Source of the DNA: JBCCDY01 sp039030555
GTDB lineage: Bacteria > Bacteroidota > Bacteroidia > Cytophagales > Cyclobacteriaceae
Direction of reading: 5' to 3'
Assembly (NCBI GenBank): GCA_039030555.1
Contig: JBCCDY010000002.1
Span: 186,001 to 250,000 of the forward strand
Length of the DNA stretch: 64,000 nucleotides
The notes below the pieces were generated by a model. That model was not told the origin of the DNA. It worked only from the letters and a program-made list of their open reading frames with translations, and made no database searches. The stretch's first letter is position 1; every line of letters starts with the position of its first letter. Positions 16,957 to 26,047 of this stretch are shown here, piece after piece. Both the position numbers and the translations under genes were made by a program.

Positions 16957-18063
16957 ATGAAAAAGGTGACCATCCTCTTAGCAATACTTCTAATATGCAT
17001 TGAACTCTTCTCACAAGAGCGTCTGGATCATCAACTGAGGTTGGAGCCGGTTTGGACAAGAGTAGCTGATGTGCTCGGGGAAGCAGGTTCAGTTGAATCG
17101 GTAGAATTCTCTCCAGATGGGAAATACATAGTCAGTGGAACTAAGTTCGATTATTCAGTAGTAATGTGGAGAACTTCTGATGGTACTGAACTTTGGAGAA
17201 GGTACGCTGCTCAGGAAATTGAAAGAGTAGGCTGGTCTTCGGATGGAAAATACGTTGCAGCCTGTAGTGAAGATTTTCTTGTTACGGTTTATGATGCTGA
17301 AACCGGAGAAACAGTAAAAGAATTAAAGCATACCCAGGGAATAGATGGGTTAACTTGGTCGAACAACGGATTGACTTTGGTGACTGGAGAGGAAATGATC
17401 AAGGATAAAAAAGGAGGGACTCAGGGATTCATTCGCATTTTTGATATGCCCTCCGGTAAAGAGGTCAAAAAAATTGATTTTGGCTCAACAGTTAATGAAG
17501 TAGCCTTTTCAGAAGACGATAAGCAGCTACTCGCCGTCGGTCATGGAGGAGTAAAAGTCTATGATACAAAAGATTGGTCTCTAATTAAGACACTTAACCC
17601 CGATCACTATGTGAAATTCATCAGCGGAATGTTTTCCCCAGACGGGAAACATGTCATAGCTACGGGCATTTCCGATCAGTCAAGGGGTGACATTTACCTT
17701 TGGAAATGGCAGGATGGAAAGCTGGTCAAAAGAATAAATCATACCGGGAAAAAAGTAGAATCCATATCATTTCATCCTAGCGGAGACTATGTAGCATTCG
17801 CTGGTCATACTCCCTATATCCACATTTACAGGACGTATGATATGCTGAACTACAAAAATGATAATATTCGTGAAGCCAATCGGATCTGGGCAGGAGACCA
17901 CGCTGAACACATTGATTTCAATCCTGATGGAAGTTTTCTTGCAAGTGCGCATCAGAATGGACTAATTAAATTATGGGTCTGGATGGGCGAAGATCCTGAT
18001 TTCAATCAGAAAAGGCATGATTGGGTCAAAAAAGAACAGGAAGCTTATATCAGGGAAAAATAA
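16957..18063 (+). CDS. Secreted WD40/YVTN-like beta-propeller protein
   Basis: 368 residues with a signal peptide ending LFSQ. At least six WD-type blades are visible through repeated (F/W)S-x-(D/N)G-K-x(L/V) turns: FSPDGKYIVSGT, WSSDGKYVAAC, WSNNGLTLVTG, FSEDDKQLLAVG, FSPDGKHVIAT, FHPSGDYVAFAG, FNPDGSFLASA. The C-terminus has a short helical tail. Such exported propellers sit in sugar-acid loci of Bacteroidota, but their job is unclear; some related folds are lactonases, others scaffolds. Its stop is four bases from the start of the dehydratase gene, so the two are cotranscribed. Confidence 0.9.
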   Translation: MKKVTILLAILLICIELFSQERLDHQLRLEPVWTRVADVLGEAGSVESVEFSPDGKYIVSGTKFDYSVVMWRTSDGTELWRRYAAQEIERVGWSSDGKYVAACSEDFLVTVYDAETGETVKELKHTQGIDGLTWSNNGLTLVTGEEMIKDKKGGTQGFIRIFDMPSGKEVKKIDFGSTVNEVAFSEDDKQLLAVGHGGVKVYDTKDWSLIKTLNPDHYVKFISGMFSPDGKHVIATGISDQSRGDIYLWKWQDGKLVKRINHTGKKVESISFHPSGDYVAFAGHTPYIHIYRTYDMLNYKNDNIREANRIWAGDHAEHIDFNPDGSFLASAHQNGLIKLWVWMGEDPDFNQKRHDWVKKEQEAYIREK

Positions 18064-18067
18064 AAGT

Positions 18068-19282
18068 ATGGATAGAAAATCGTTTTTGAAGTATTCAACT
18101 TTAGGGGTAGCAAGTGCAGCTATTCCATTTTCAACGCAGGCGTCAATCTCACCCGGGCGTTCAAAAACTACTTCAGGTATAAAAATCACGGACGTAAAAG
18201 CCTACCTGTTCAAAAAAGCCTGTTTCATTAAAGTAGAGACTTCCGAAGGAATATCCGGCTGGGGTGAAAGCGACGGTGCCAATAAGAAATTCACCCCTGA
18301 TTATCTTGAAATCGGGTTGAAAAAATACATAGTTGGCAAAGATCCTTTTGACAGTGAAGGTATTTGGCAGGAATGTTATTTAAAAGGCCTCGAAGCTGGT
18401 ATTGCAGGTATACACCCCGGTACACTATCCGGGGTTGATAGCGCCCTCTGGGATTTGAAAGGTAAACTTCTTGGGGTACCTGTTTACAAACTCCTCGGAG
18501 GGAATGGAAAAGAAAAGATCCAGATGTATGGCTCTTTTAGCCGATCAAAGGGAGGTGGTTTAATGTCGCCTTCTGAGATGGCTGAAAAGGCCAGTTTCTA
18601 TGTTGATCAGGGATACAAAGCTGTGAAAGCCAGAATGGCTATACGGCAGGAAAATGTAAACCCTTATCCAGATGATGTTTATGAATGCATCAAAGAGATC
18701 AGAAAGGCGATTGGTGATAATATCCGCCTGATGGTTGACTACAACAATGGCTACCTTCCGGCAGATGCGATATTAATGAGCAAAAGAATTATCGATGATT
18801 TTAATGTATATGCCATTGAAGAACCCGTATTTCAACAGGATTATCAGGGACTAAGACAGGTGGTTGATGCATTGGATGCTCCGGTAATGGCAGGAGAACA
18901 TGAGTACAATAAATGGATGATGAAGGATCTGATCACAATTGCCAATGTGGACTATATCAATGCTGATGTTATCAAAGGTGGGGGAATTACCGATTGTCGA
19001 AAGACAGCCGCCATGGCACACGCGTTTGGAAAACAGATCATGGTACATAATGCCAAGCCAACACTGGCAACAGCTGCCAGCCTTCATTTACTGGCATCCA
19101 TTCCGAACGGAGCTACCTTTCAGGAATATGCTGGCAAACGGATTGAGCAGGGATACGGAAAACTTTTCGACCTTTTTGACAATTACTTTGAGTTTTCAGA
19201 TGGTTATTTAAAAGTTCCGGAAGAACCGGGTTTGGGCTTGATAGTCAACGAAAAAGCCATGGAGAAAAACAAACGAAACTAG
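18068..19282 (+). CDS. Mandelate-racemase-type enolase-superfamily dehydratase with Tat-like signal (paralogue 1)
   Basis: 404 residues from the ATG at 18068; an in-frame start at 18017 would overlap the propeller gene and spoil the signal. The N-terminus (DRKSFLKYSTLGVASAAIPF) is a twin-arginine-like signal with RK in place of RR. The catalytic set of the mandelate racemase subgroup is complete: K187-x-R189, metal ligands D224 (VDYN), E251 (IEEP) and E277 (GEHE), and the D300/H327 dyad. Members dehydrate or epimerise sugar acids such as galactonate, altronate or gluconate. Substrate specificity cannot be read here. An exported location, if real, means it acts before import. Confidence 0.93.
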   Translation: MDRKSFLKYSTLGVASAAIPFSTQASISPGRSKTTSGIKITDVKAYLFKKACFIKVETSEGISGWGESDGANKKFTPDYLEIGLKKYIVGKDPFDSEGIWQECYLKGLEAGIAGIHPGTLSGVDSALWDLKGKLLGVPVYKLLGGNGKEKIQMYGSFSRSKGGGLMSPSEMAEKASFYVDQGYKAVKARMAIRQENVNPYPDDVYECIKEIRKAIGDNIRLMVDYNNGYLPADAILMSKRIIDDFNVYAIEEPVFQQDYQGLRQVVDALDAPVMAGEHEYNKWMMKDLITIANVDYINADVIKGGGITDCRKTAAMAHAFGKQIMVHNAKPTLATAASLHLLASIPNGATFQEYAGKRIEQGYGKLFDLFDNYFEFSDGYLKVPEEPGLGLIVNEKAMEKNKRN

Positions 19283-19488
19283 TAGATGCCTTACGGAAAA
19301 ACTATGAAATCATACTTGTCTCATTAGGTGCTGGCTATGCTTGGTTATGGTATTGGTTGATCTACTAGGAAAAAGGATATTATGATTGGATAATACTTAG
19401 CAAGGAGATTAATAGAACTACCAATTTAGAGTGCTGCCTTGCCACTCAAATTAACTCAAAGTCGATAAGCGGTTTAAAATAGAAAGGG

Positions 19489-20712
19489 ATGAAAAGAAGA
19501 AAATTTTTAAAGAATAGCATGTTAGGAGCAGCAAGTGCAACCTACTTAATGTCGAATCCAAGTTCTGCCTTTTCACTGATAAATGTTCAAGAGCCACTGA
19601 TAAAGAATCTTAAAAGTCAATTCCCTTCGCCTGTAATTATTGATTCGATCGATATTTTGCATTTCAAGGGGAATTATCTGGTAAGAGTAACATCCGAAGA
19701 TGGATACGTTGGGATCTCTCAAGCAAATAGCCGTTTAAAAAACACCCTTACATTTTTTAAAAATCAGGTAGCTGGGTATTTTTTAAATAAAGATGCCAGA
19801 GAAATTGAAAAGCTGGTAGATCAAGTTTACGTCATTAAAAGGAATTACAAATATGCAGGGCTTACGCTTTGGAATAGTGTAGCCCATATCGAGATCGCAA
19901 TTTTGGATATGTTAGGTAAAGCAGCTGGGCTACCCGTCAATCAAATGATTGGTCATGTTAAACGTACGGAGATACCCGTTTACATGTCAAGCACAGAACG
20001 TGGAACCACTGCAGAGGAAGAAGTAGAGTGGGTATCCAAACGTGTTGAAGAAACCAATTCCAATGCAGTGAAGCTGAAAATAGGTGGTAGAATGAGTAAA
20101 AACAAGGATGCGTATCTCGGTAGATCAGAAGATTTGATCAAGTTATCCAGAGAAGTATGGGAAGAGGACTTTACTATTTATTTTGATGCTAATGGCTCGT
20201 ACGATGTAGCAAAAGCTATAGAAATGGGCAAGATGCTTCAGGATTATAACATTGGGTTTTATGAGGAGCCTGTTCCATGGGAGGATTTTGCAGGAACTAA
20301 AGAGGTGAACGAAGGCCTTTCCATGAATGTAGCCGGAGGAGAACAGGATAATAGTCTTTACAAATGGAAGTGGATGATTAAAAACCGGGCATTTGATATT
20401 GCTCAGCCGGACATTATGTACAACGGAGGTATGATCAGGTCGTTGCAGGTAGCCCGGATGTGTGATGAGGCGGGAATACCTTGCACCCTGCATTCTCCAA
20501 AACACAATGCTCTAGCCTCTTACATGCTACACTTCGCATCAATCGTGAAAGATCCGGGTGCCCATCAAGAGTTTAGGGCTAAGCCACCAAAGGATGAAAG
20601 CTACTTTTCCCCCAATTTTAAGGTAAAAAATGGACAGCTTTCGGTTCCTGAAGGGCCGGGTTTCGGAATTGATTTTGATCCGGGTTATCTGAAAAAGTGC
20701 GAGAAAGTGTAG
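19489..20712 (+). CDS. Mandelate-racemase-type enolase-superfamily dehydratase with Tat signal (paralogue 2)
   Basis: 407 residues with a canonical twin-arginine signal (KRRKFLKNSMLGAASATYL). The active-site set is complete: K195-x-K197, D233 (YFDAN), E259 (YEEP), E285 (GGEQ), D308 (QPD) and H335 (LHS). It is clearly diverged from the paralogue just upstream (KxK against KxR), which suggests a different sugar-acid substrate. A gap of 206 bases with no recognisable gene separates the two, so it may have its own promoter. The reaction is probably dehydration of an aldonic or uronic acid derivative in the periplasm; this is inferred from family and signal. Confidence 0.93.
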   Translation: MKRRKFLKNSMLGAASATYLMSNPSSAFSLINVQEPLIKNLKSQFPSPVIIDSIDILHFKGNYLVRVTSEDGYVGISQANSRLKNTLTFFKNQVAGYFLNKDAREIEKLVDQVYVIKRNYKYAGLTLWNSVAHIEIAILDMLGKAAGLPVNQMIGHVKRTEIPVYMSSTERGTTAEEEVEWVSKRVEETNSNAVKLKIGGRMSKNKDAYLGRSEDLIKLSREVWEEDFTIYFDANGSYDVAKAIEMGKMLQDYNIGFYEEPVPWEDFAGTKEVNEGLSMNVAGGEQDNSLYKWKWMIKNRAFDIAQPDIMYNGGMIRSLQVARMCDEAGIPCTLHSPKHNALASYMLHFASIVKDPGAHQEFRAKPPKDESYFSPNFKVKNGQLSVPEGPGFGIDFDPGYLKKCEKV

Positions 20713-20865
20713 CTAGAGGAAACAAATTAAATATCGTAAGTACGAAACCATACTGTCAATACACTTAAGAAAAATGCCTTACAGATTTCAGAAAGCTTAT
20801 CAGGTTCTTGTCATGGAAAGAGCAATTATTTCAGTCCTCCAAAAGAAGAAATCAGCTTTTAATTC

Positions 20866-22299
20866 ATGAAATACCTATTAGGCTTTTTAGTCATTACACT
20901 GCTTTCATGTACTCATTCGAACAGTTCAAAAAATGACTTTAGTCTGGAAAAAGCATCAGCTTTCGAAAAAATAGGCTGGGATAAGGTTCCTGAAATCATT
21001 TCAAGAATACAGGCTCCTACATTCATGAATTCAGAATATATAGTGACTGAATTTGGAGCTATTGGAGATTCTACTTCAGATAATCGCATGGCTTTTCAGG
21101 AAGCAATCAATAAATGTTCTAAAAATGGTGGAGGAAGGGTTTTGGTAAGCTCCGGCGAATATTTTGTGGATGGCCCTATTCATTTCAGGGATAATGTAAA
21201 CCTGCACTTGGAAGAAGGTGCCAGAATTTTTTTTGGAAGCGATCCTGAGAAGTATTTGCCTTTGGTAAAAGTGCGTTGGGAAGGAACAGTTTGTTACAAC
21301 TACTCACCACTTATTTACGGCTATCAACTGAAAAACATAGCCATTACTGGGAAAGGGGAAATTGATGGAAATGCTATTGAATGGTCTCAGGAATGGAGAA
21401 AAAAGCAAAAACCCGATAAAAAGGTGTTGAGGCAAATGGGAAATGATACCATTCCTGAATTTCAACGTGTTTTTGGAAATGGTTTTCTGGATCTTGATGG
21501 TGATGCAAAGGATGATGGTTTTGGCGATGGCCTTCAACATTATCTCAGACCGACATTAGTGGAGTTCTATGAATGCGAAAATATATTGTTAGATGGGATC
21601 ACTTTTAAAAACAGCCCTTTCTGGACGGTACATCCGGTCTTTTCGAAAAACGTAACCATCCGAAATTTAAAAGTCTACGGTGAAGTGCTTAATGATGACG
21701 GTATAGACCCGGATAGTTGTGAAGACGTCCTGATAGAAAACAATCTTGTTAAAACACATGATGATGCGATTTCCATAAAGGCGGGAAGGGATCAGGATGC
21801 ATGGCAGAGGCCGGGAAGCAGGAATATTATTGTGAGAAATAATCAACTGCAGAGCGGGGTGAATGCCTTATGTATCGGATCGGAAATGTCGGGTGGTGTG
21901 TCCTATTTATTCGCTGAAGGGAATACCATTTCAGAAGGCAAACATGCTTTAAATTTCAAATGTAATCTCGATCGTGGTGGACAGGTGCAACACGTTTATA
22001 TAAGGAATACAACGGTTGAGTCCTGCGATGAAGCCATGTTCATTTTCCGAATGGATTATCATGGATATCGGGGGAATGAGTACCCGACCAAATTCAATGA
22101 TTTTTACATCAATAACATAAGGTGTAAAAACGTAAATGGAAAGCCATTCAAGATTGTAGGAGTTCCGCAGGAGCCGATTCAAAGAATTTTTCTGAAAGAT
22201 GTTCAGGTTGAAAAAGCAGGAGAAGGAAGCCTGCTGGAACACACTGAAAATATCATTTTTGAAAATGTGAGTATTAATGGTGAAGCGGTCGCCAACTAA
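20866..22299 (+). CDS. GH28-fold lipoprotein, divergent polygalacturonase-like
   Basis: 477 residues with lipobox TLLSC. The right-handed beta-helix begins with a pectin-lyase-type YIVTEFGAIGDSTSDN. The GH28 catalytic core is changed: N276-D-D278-G-ID replaces NTDGxD, and H298-D299-D300 replaces GDD. The usual G-H-G-x-SIGS is ALCIGSEMSGG, and the RIKT motif is NFKCN. Three acidic residues are still present, so hydrolysis is possible, but the substrate groove is probably altered. It is expected at the outer membrane, acting on uronate-containing oligosaccharides. Its last 23 bases overlap the sulfatase frame. Confidence 0.9.
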   Translation: MKYLLGFLVITLLSCTHSNSSKNDFSLEKASAFEKIGWDKVPEIISRIQAPTFMNSEYIVTEFGAIGDSTSDNRMAFQEAINKCSKNGGGRVLVSSGEYFVDGPIHFRDNVNLHLEEGARIFFGSDPEKYLPLVKVRWEGTVCYNYSPLIYGYQLKNIAITGKGEIDGNAIEWSQEWRKKQKPDKKVLRQMGNDTIPEFQRVFGNGFLDLDGDAKDDGFGDGLQHYLRPTLVEFYECENILLDGITFKNSPFWTVHPVFSKNVTIRNLKVYGEVLNDDGIDPDSCEDVLIENNLVKTHDDAISIKAGRDQDAWQRPGSRNIIVRNNQLQSGVNALCIGSEMSGGVSYLFAEGNTISEGKHALNFKCNLDRGGQVQHVYIRNTTVESCDEAMFIFRMDYHGYRGNEYPTKFNDFYINNIRCKNVNGKPFKIVGVPQEPIQRIFLKDVQVEKAGEGSLLEHTENIIFENVSINGEAVAN

Positions 22300-23878
22300 A
22301 TTGCTTTTAGGATTTGACAGGTTTCAAAAGCCTGTCAGGTCTTTTTTAATCTATTCCATTCTTTTAGTGATCCTCTCTTGTAAAAAAGACAAGGAAGATT
22401 CAGAAGAAGAAAAAAAGACTTTTACCGATGTTGTTATCATCATGGCTGACGACATGGGTTATTCAGACCTTGGGTGCTATGGAAGTGAGATTCGAACACC
22501 TAATTTAGACTCATTAGCATATCATGGTCTTAGGCTAACCAGATTTTACAACAACGCCAAGTGCTATCCAAGCCGTGCATCATTGCTCACTGGAGTTTAT
22601 CCACATCGGTCAGGTCTTGGAAGAAATATCCTCCATTTAGGTAATCCGAAAATAGATAAAGGGCCCTATCAAGGCTGGTTGGATCATTCTGTATTGACCA
22701 TTGCTGAATGGCTTGAAGGCTCATCATACAAAAAATACCTTTCCGGAAAATGGCATGTTGGAGAAAACAATGAAGACTGGCCCGAGCAAAGAGGTTTTGA
22801 TGAATATTTTGGATTGGTTAGCGGAGCCAGTAGCTATTTTGAGTTGATTGGAGGCCAGAAAAGAACCCGTCAGATGGTTAGGGATAATAAACTTTGGACA
22901 CCCCCTGATTCCGGTTTTTACATGACCGATGCCATCACCGATTTTGCTGTGGAATCCATCCGAAAAACTACACTGGATTCTGGAATATTTATGCATGTGG
23001 CTTACACGGCTCCACATTGGCCATTACATGCTCCGCAAGAAGAGATTGATCGAAACAAAGGTCAATACGATATAGGATGGAACACCATTCGGGAGCAACG
23101 ATTTCAGCGGATGAAGAATATGAAGATCATAGATGGTTTATCGAAACTGCCACCTGCACCAGAATCAGTGCGGGATTGGGATTTGATAAGTGATAAACCC
23201 GAATGGTCCAGAAAAATGGAGGTTTACGCAGCTATGATCAGCCGTATGGATGAGGGCATCGGCCGCATTGTGGAAGCTCTTAAATCAAGGGGTAACTGGA
23301 AGAACACTCTTTTCATTTTTCTTTCTGACAATGGGGCATCTGAGGAAAATATAGAACACCGTAAGCTTGCTCAACCTGATGTTCCTATCGGTTTGCAAGG
23401 TTCTTATACTTCTTACGAAGAGCCTTGGGCAAATGTGTCAAATACGCCTTTCAGGAAGTATAAACTCAATCTGGAAGAAGGTGGAATAAGAACCCCTTTC
23501 ATAGCGCACTGGCCTCAAGTTATACAGGAACCAGCATTGAACTCAAGTTATTTAGGTCATATCATGGATCTTGCTCCGACCACTTTGGATGCCATCGGTT
23601 ACGATGCCAAGCAGAACTCATTTGACGGAAAAAGTATGCTTCGATTGTTTCGGGGAGAGCATCAGAATGGTCATGAATCCCTTTTCTGGGAATGTCAGGA
23701 GCAAAAAGTTGTACTTGAAAATCAATGGAAATTATTGATGGGGAAAGATAGCGTATGGGCGCTTTTCAATCTGAAAGAAGATCCCTATGAAACCATGGAT
23801 GTAATAGAAGAGTATCCTGAAAGGGCGAAAGAAATGAAAATGAAATATCTGGATTGGGCTACATCAGTCGGAATATGA
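22277..23878 (+). CDS. Formylglycine-dependent sulfatase, lipoprotein
   Basis: 533 residues. C96-Y-P-S-R100 is the cysteine-type motif that is oxidised to formylglycine. Metal ligands appear in MADDMGYSDLG and FLSDNG, with a conserved HVGENN region and the C-terminal GKSMLRLF block. A signal with lipobox VILSC precedes it. The start is awkward: ATG 22277 or GTG 22280 lies inside the GH28 gene, and no ATG lies between the hairpin at 22315 and the lipobox, so the upstream start is kept. It removes sulfate esters from a glycan; family S1 specificity is not readable. No maturase gene is in the window. Confidence 0.93.
   Translation: MVKRSPTKLLLGFDRFQKPVRSFLIYSILLVILSCKKDKEDSEEEKKTFTDVVIIMADDMGYSDLGCYGSEIRTPNLDSLAYHGLRLTRFYNNAKCYPSRASLLTGVYPHRSGLGRNILHLGNPKIDKGPYQGWLDHSVLTIAEWLEGSSYKKYLSGKWHVGENNEDWPEQRGFDEYFGLVSGASSYFELIGGQKRTRQMVRDNKLWTPPDSGFYMTDAITDFAVESIRKTTLDSGIFMHVAYTAPHWPLHAPQEEIDRNKGQYDIGWNTIREQRFQRMKNMKIIDGLSKLPPAPESVRDWDLISDKPEWSRKMEVYAAMISRMDEGIGRIVEALKSRGNWKNTLFIFLSDNGASEENIEHRKLAQPDVPIGLQGSYTSYEEPWANVSNTPFRKYKLNLEEGGIRTPFIAHWPQVIQEPALNSSYLGHIMDLAPTTLDAIGYDAKQNSFDGKSMLRLFRGEHQNGHESLFWECQEQKVVLENQWKLLMGKDSVWALFNLKEDPYETMDVIEEYPERAKEMKMKYLDWATSVGI
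22315..22347 (+). other. Terminator-like hairpin inside the sulfatase 5' coding region
   Basis: TGACAGG (22315-22321) pairs with CCTGTCA (22331-22337), and GGTC followed by six T comes next. It begins 15 bases after the GH28 stop codon, where a terminator or attenuator would be expected, yet it also encodes the N-terminal region of the sulfatase signal peptide. Confidence 0.55.
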
Positions 23879-24011
23879 ACTAGCCTATTTTGATCATTAT
23901 ACCTTTCGATAGCCCTATATCACAGATTTTACACCTTGTCTATATGTACAATACTCCGTAAGGGTGATTTTATAGTCTACCGTCAATTATTAAACATTAT
24001 TTCAAGAAGAA

Positions 24012-24824
24012 GTGAGTTTATTTAACATAGAGGATAAGGTTGTTGTGATTACAGGTGGCACAGGTGTACTGGGTAGCGCAATGGCTTATGGCCTTGCTGA
24101 GAATGGAGCTAAGGTTGCGGTTATCGGAAGAAGTTTGGAAGCAGGTGAAGAGGTTGTTGAGCAGATCAACAAAAAAGATAAAGAAGCGCTCAGTTTTGTG
24201 GCTGATGTACTTGATGAGGAGCAGATCACAGCCGTTCGGGAACAGGTTCTCAAGTCTTGTGGCAAAATAGACGTTCTGATCAATGCAGCAGGTGGAAATA
24301 TGCCCGGAGCTACGGTAACTCCAGAAGGTACTCTTCTGGATCTTTCGGTTGATGAAATAAAAAAGGTTGTCGAACTCAATTATCTGGGAACGGTATTGCC
24401 CACTCAGATTTTTTTAAAGCATTTTATTGAACAGGGCCATGCAAACGTGATCAATATTTCGTCTATGGCAGCCCAAAGGCCACTTACTAGGGTTATGGGA
24501 TATTCTTCCTCAAAAGCAGCGATAGATAATTATACCAAATGGATGGCTGTAGAACTGGCAAAACGTCATGGAGAGCATTTTAGGGTAAATGCTATGGCAC
24601 CCGGCTTTTTCCTGACGAAACAGAACAAATCCCTGCTAACAAACGAAGATGGTTCTTTAACGGATCGGGGAAATACCATAATTGATCACACACCTTTCGG
24701 AAGGTTTGGAAATCCTGACGAACTGATCGGGACATTGATATGGCTCTGCTCAGATGCGTCAAAATTTGTGTCCGGGACTGTAATACCGGTTGATGGAGGC
24801 TTTAATGCATTTTCAGGAGTATAA
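24012..24824 (+). CDS. uxuB: SDR-family D-mannonate oxidoreductase (fructuronate reductase)
   Basis: 270 residues, GTG start after a purine-rich AAGAAG. Classical short-chain dehydrogenase features are T14-GGTGVLG cofactor loop, NAAGG, and the catalytic Y-x3-K in YSSSK preceded by NISSM. It ends FVSGTVIPVDGGF. The stop and the start of mannonate dehydratase share one base (TAATG). That coupling points to the NADH-dependent fructuronate/mannonate step. In E. coli this step is done by an unrelated long-chain polyol-type UxuB, so the symbol denotes function, not homology. SDR specificity alone would be uncertain; context makes it likely. Confidence 0.88.
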   Translation: MSLFNIEDKVVVITGGTGVLGSAMAYGLAENGAKVAVIGRSLEAGEEVVEQINKKDKEALSFVADVLDEEQITAVREQVLKSCGKIDVLINAAGGNMPGATVTPEGTLLDLSVDEIKKVVELNYLGTVLPTQIFLKHFIEQGHANVINISSMAAQRPLTRVMGYSSSKAAIDNYTKWMAVELAKRHGEHFRVNAMAPGFFLTKQNKSLLTNEDGSLTDRGNTIIDHTPFGRFGNPDELIGTLIWLCSDASKFVSGTVIPVDGGFNAFSGV

Positions 24825-26014
24825 TGGGGTTCATACAAACATTCAGGTGGTTTGGCGAAAGCGACCCGGTTTCATTACAGGATATAAGGCAAACGGGAGC
24901 CTCTGGGGTAGTTACTGCCCTGCATAATATTCCCAATGGGCAAGCTTGGTCACTGCATGATATTCTTCAGCTGAAATCAGAAATTGAGAAACACGGACTT
25001 ACATGGGAAGTCGTTGAAAGTGTTCCTGTTCACGAAGACATCAAAACCCGTTCAGGAAATTATAAAACGTACATAGCCAATTATCAGGAAAGCATTCGAA
25101 ATTTGGGCAAAGCAGGAGTAGAAGTATTATGCTACAATTTTATGCCTGTTTTAGACTGGACTCGCACCGATCTTTCCTATCCATTGTCAGATGGTTCTTA
25201 TGCCCTCCGTTTTGATAAGACAGCTATGACAGCTTTCGAAGCCATCATTCTAAAAAGAGAAGGGGTTGAAAAAGACTATTCCGAAGAAGAATTGCTCAGG
25301 GCGAAGAAATTTTATAAAAAGCTGGACCCGAAAGAGGAGCAATTAATTGTTTCAAATATAATTGCAGGTTTGCCGGGTTCAGAGGAAACCTATACCCTCA
25401 ATCAATTTAGGGAGAAGTTAAAAACCTACTCGGATATTGGGCAAGAGGAACTTCAGGATAACCTTATTGAATTTCTGAAAGAAATTATTCCGGTCGCTGA
25501 AGAATATGGTGTAAAAATGGCTATCCACCCCGACGACCCACCTTTCCCGATTTTAGGACTTCCAAGAGTGGTCAGTACAGCAATCGATATCGAGAAGCTA
25601 TTTAAATCGGTCGATAGTCAATTCAACGGCTTAACATTCTGTACAGGTTCTTTCGGGGTCAGGGCTGATAATGATTTGCTTCAAATGGCCAGTAATTTTG
25701 GGGAGAAAATACATTTTGCGCATTTGAGGAGTACAAAACGGGATGAATACGGGAATTTTTTTGAAGCAGACCACCTCGCCGGTGACGTAGATATGTTCGG
25801 TGTGGTAAAAATACTGCTCGAAGAAATGATCAGAAGAAAATCTCTTGGCCGTAAGGATTTTCACATTCCCATGCGTCCTGATCATGGACATCAGATGTTG
25901 GATGATATTCATAAAAAGATGAATCCTGGCTATTCTGCAATAGGACGCCTGAGAGGCTTAGCTGAATTGAGGGGATTGGAATATGGGATCAAAGAAGCCA
26001 CTGGGATGGACTAA
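24824..26014 (+). CDS. uxuA: Mannonate dehydratase
   Basis: 396 residues, full length for UxuA. Characteristic segments are FRWFGESDPVSL at the start, TALHNIPNGQAW, YNFMPVLDWTRTDL, MAIHPDDPPFPILGLPRVVS, LTFCTGSFG and HIPMRPDHGHQ. The last four carry the metal-binding histidines, cysteine and aspartates of this TIM-barrel enzyme. It converts D-mannonate to 2-keto-3-deoxygluconate in the cytoplasm. Translation is coupled to the SDR gene by TAATG, and the uronate isomerase gene follows after 33 bases. Confidence 0.97.
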   Translation: MGFIQTFRWFGESDPVSLQDIRQTGASGVVTALHNIPNGQAWSLHDILQLKSEIEKHGLTWEVVESVPVHEDIKTRSGNYKTYIANYQESIRNLGKAGVEVLCYNFMPVLDWTRTDLSYPLSDGSYALRFDKTAMTAFEAIILKREGVEKDYSEEELLRAKKFYKKLDPKEEQLIVSNIIAGLPGSEETYTLNQFREKLKTYSDIGQEELQDNLIEFLKEIIPVAEEYGVKMAIHPDDPPFPILGLPRVVSTAIDIEKLFKSVDSQFNGLTFCTGSFGVRADNDLLQMASNFGEKIHFAHLRSTKRDEYGNFFEADHLAGDVDMFGVVKILLEEMIRRKSLGRKDFHIPMRPDHGHQMLDDIHKKMNPGYSAIGRLRGLAELRGLEYGIKEATGMD

Positions 26015-26047
26015 CGATTGATTTCAAATTTTTGAAATAGTATTGCT

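Noticed and set aside
18017..18067. Upstream start for the first enolase-superfamily gene
   Set aside because: It overlaps the propeller gene by 47 bases and adds a basic stretch before the Tat-like signal; the ATG at 18068 fits better.
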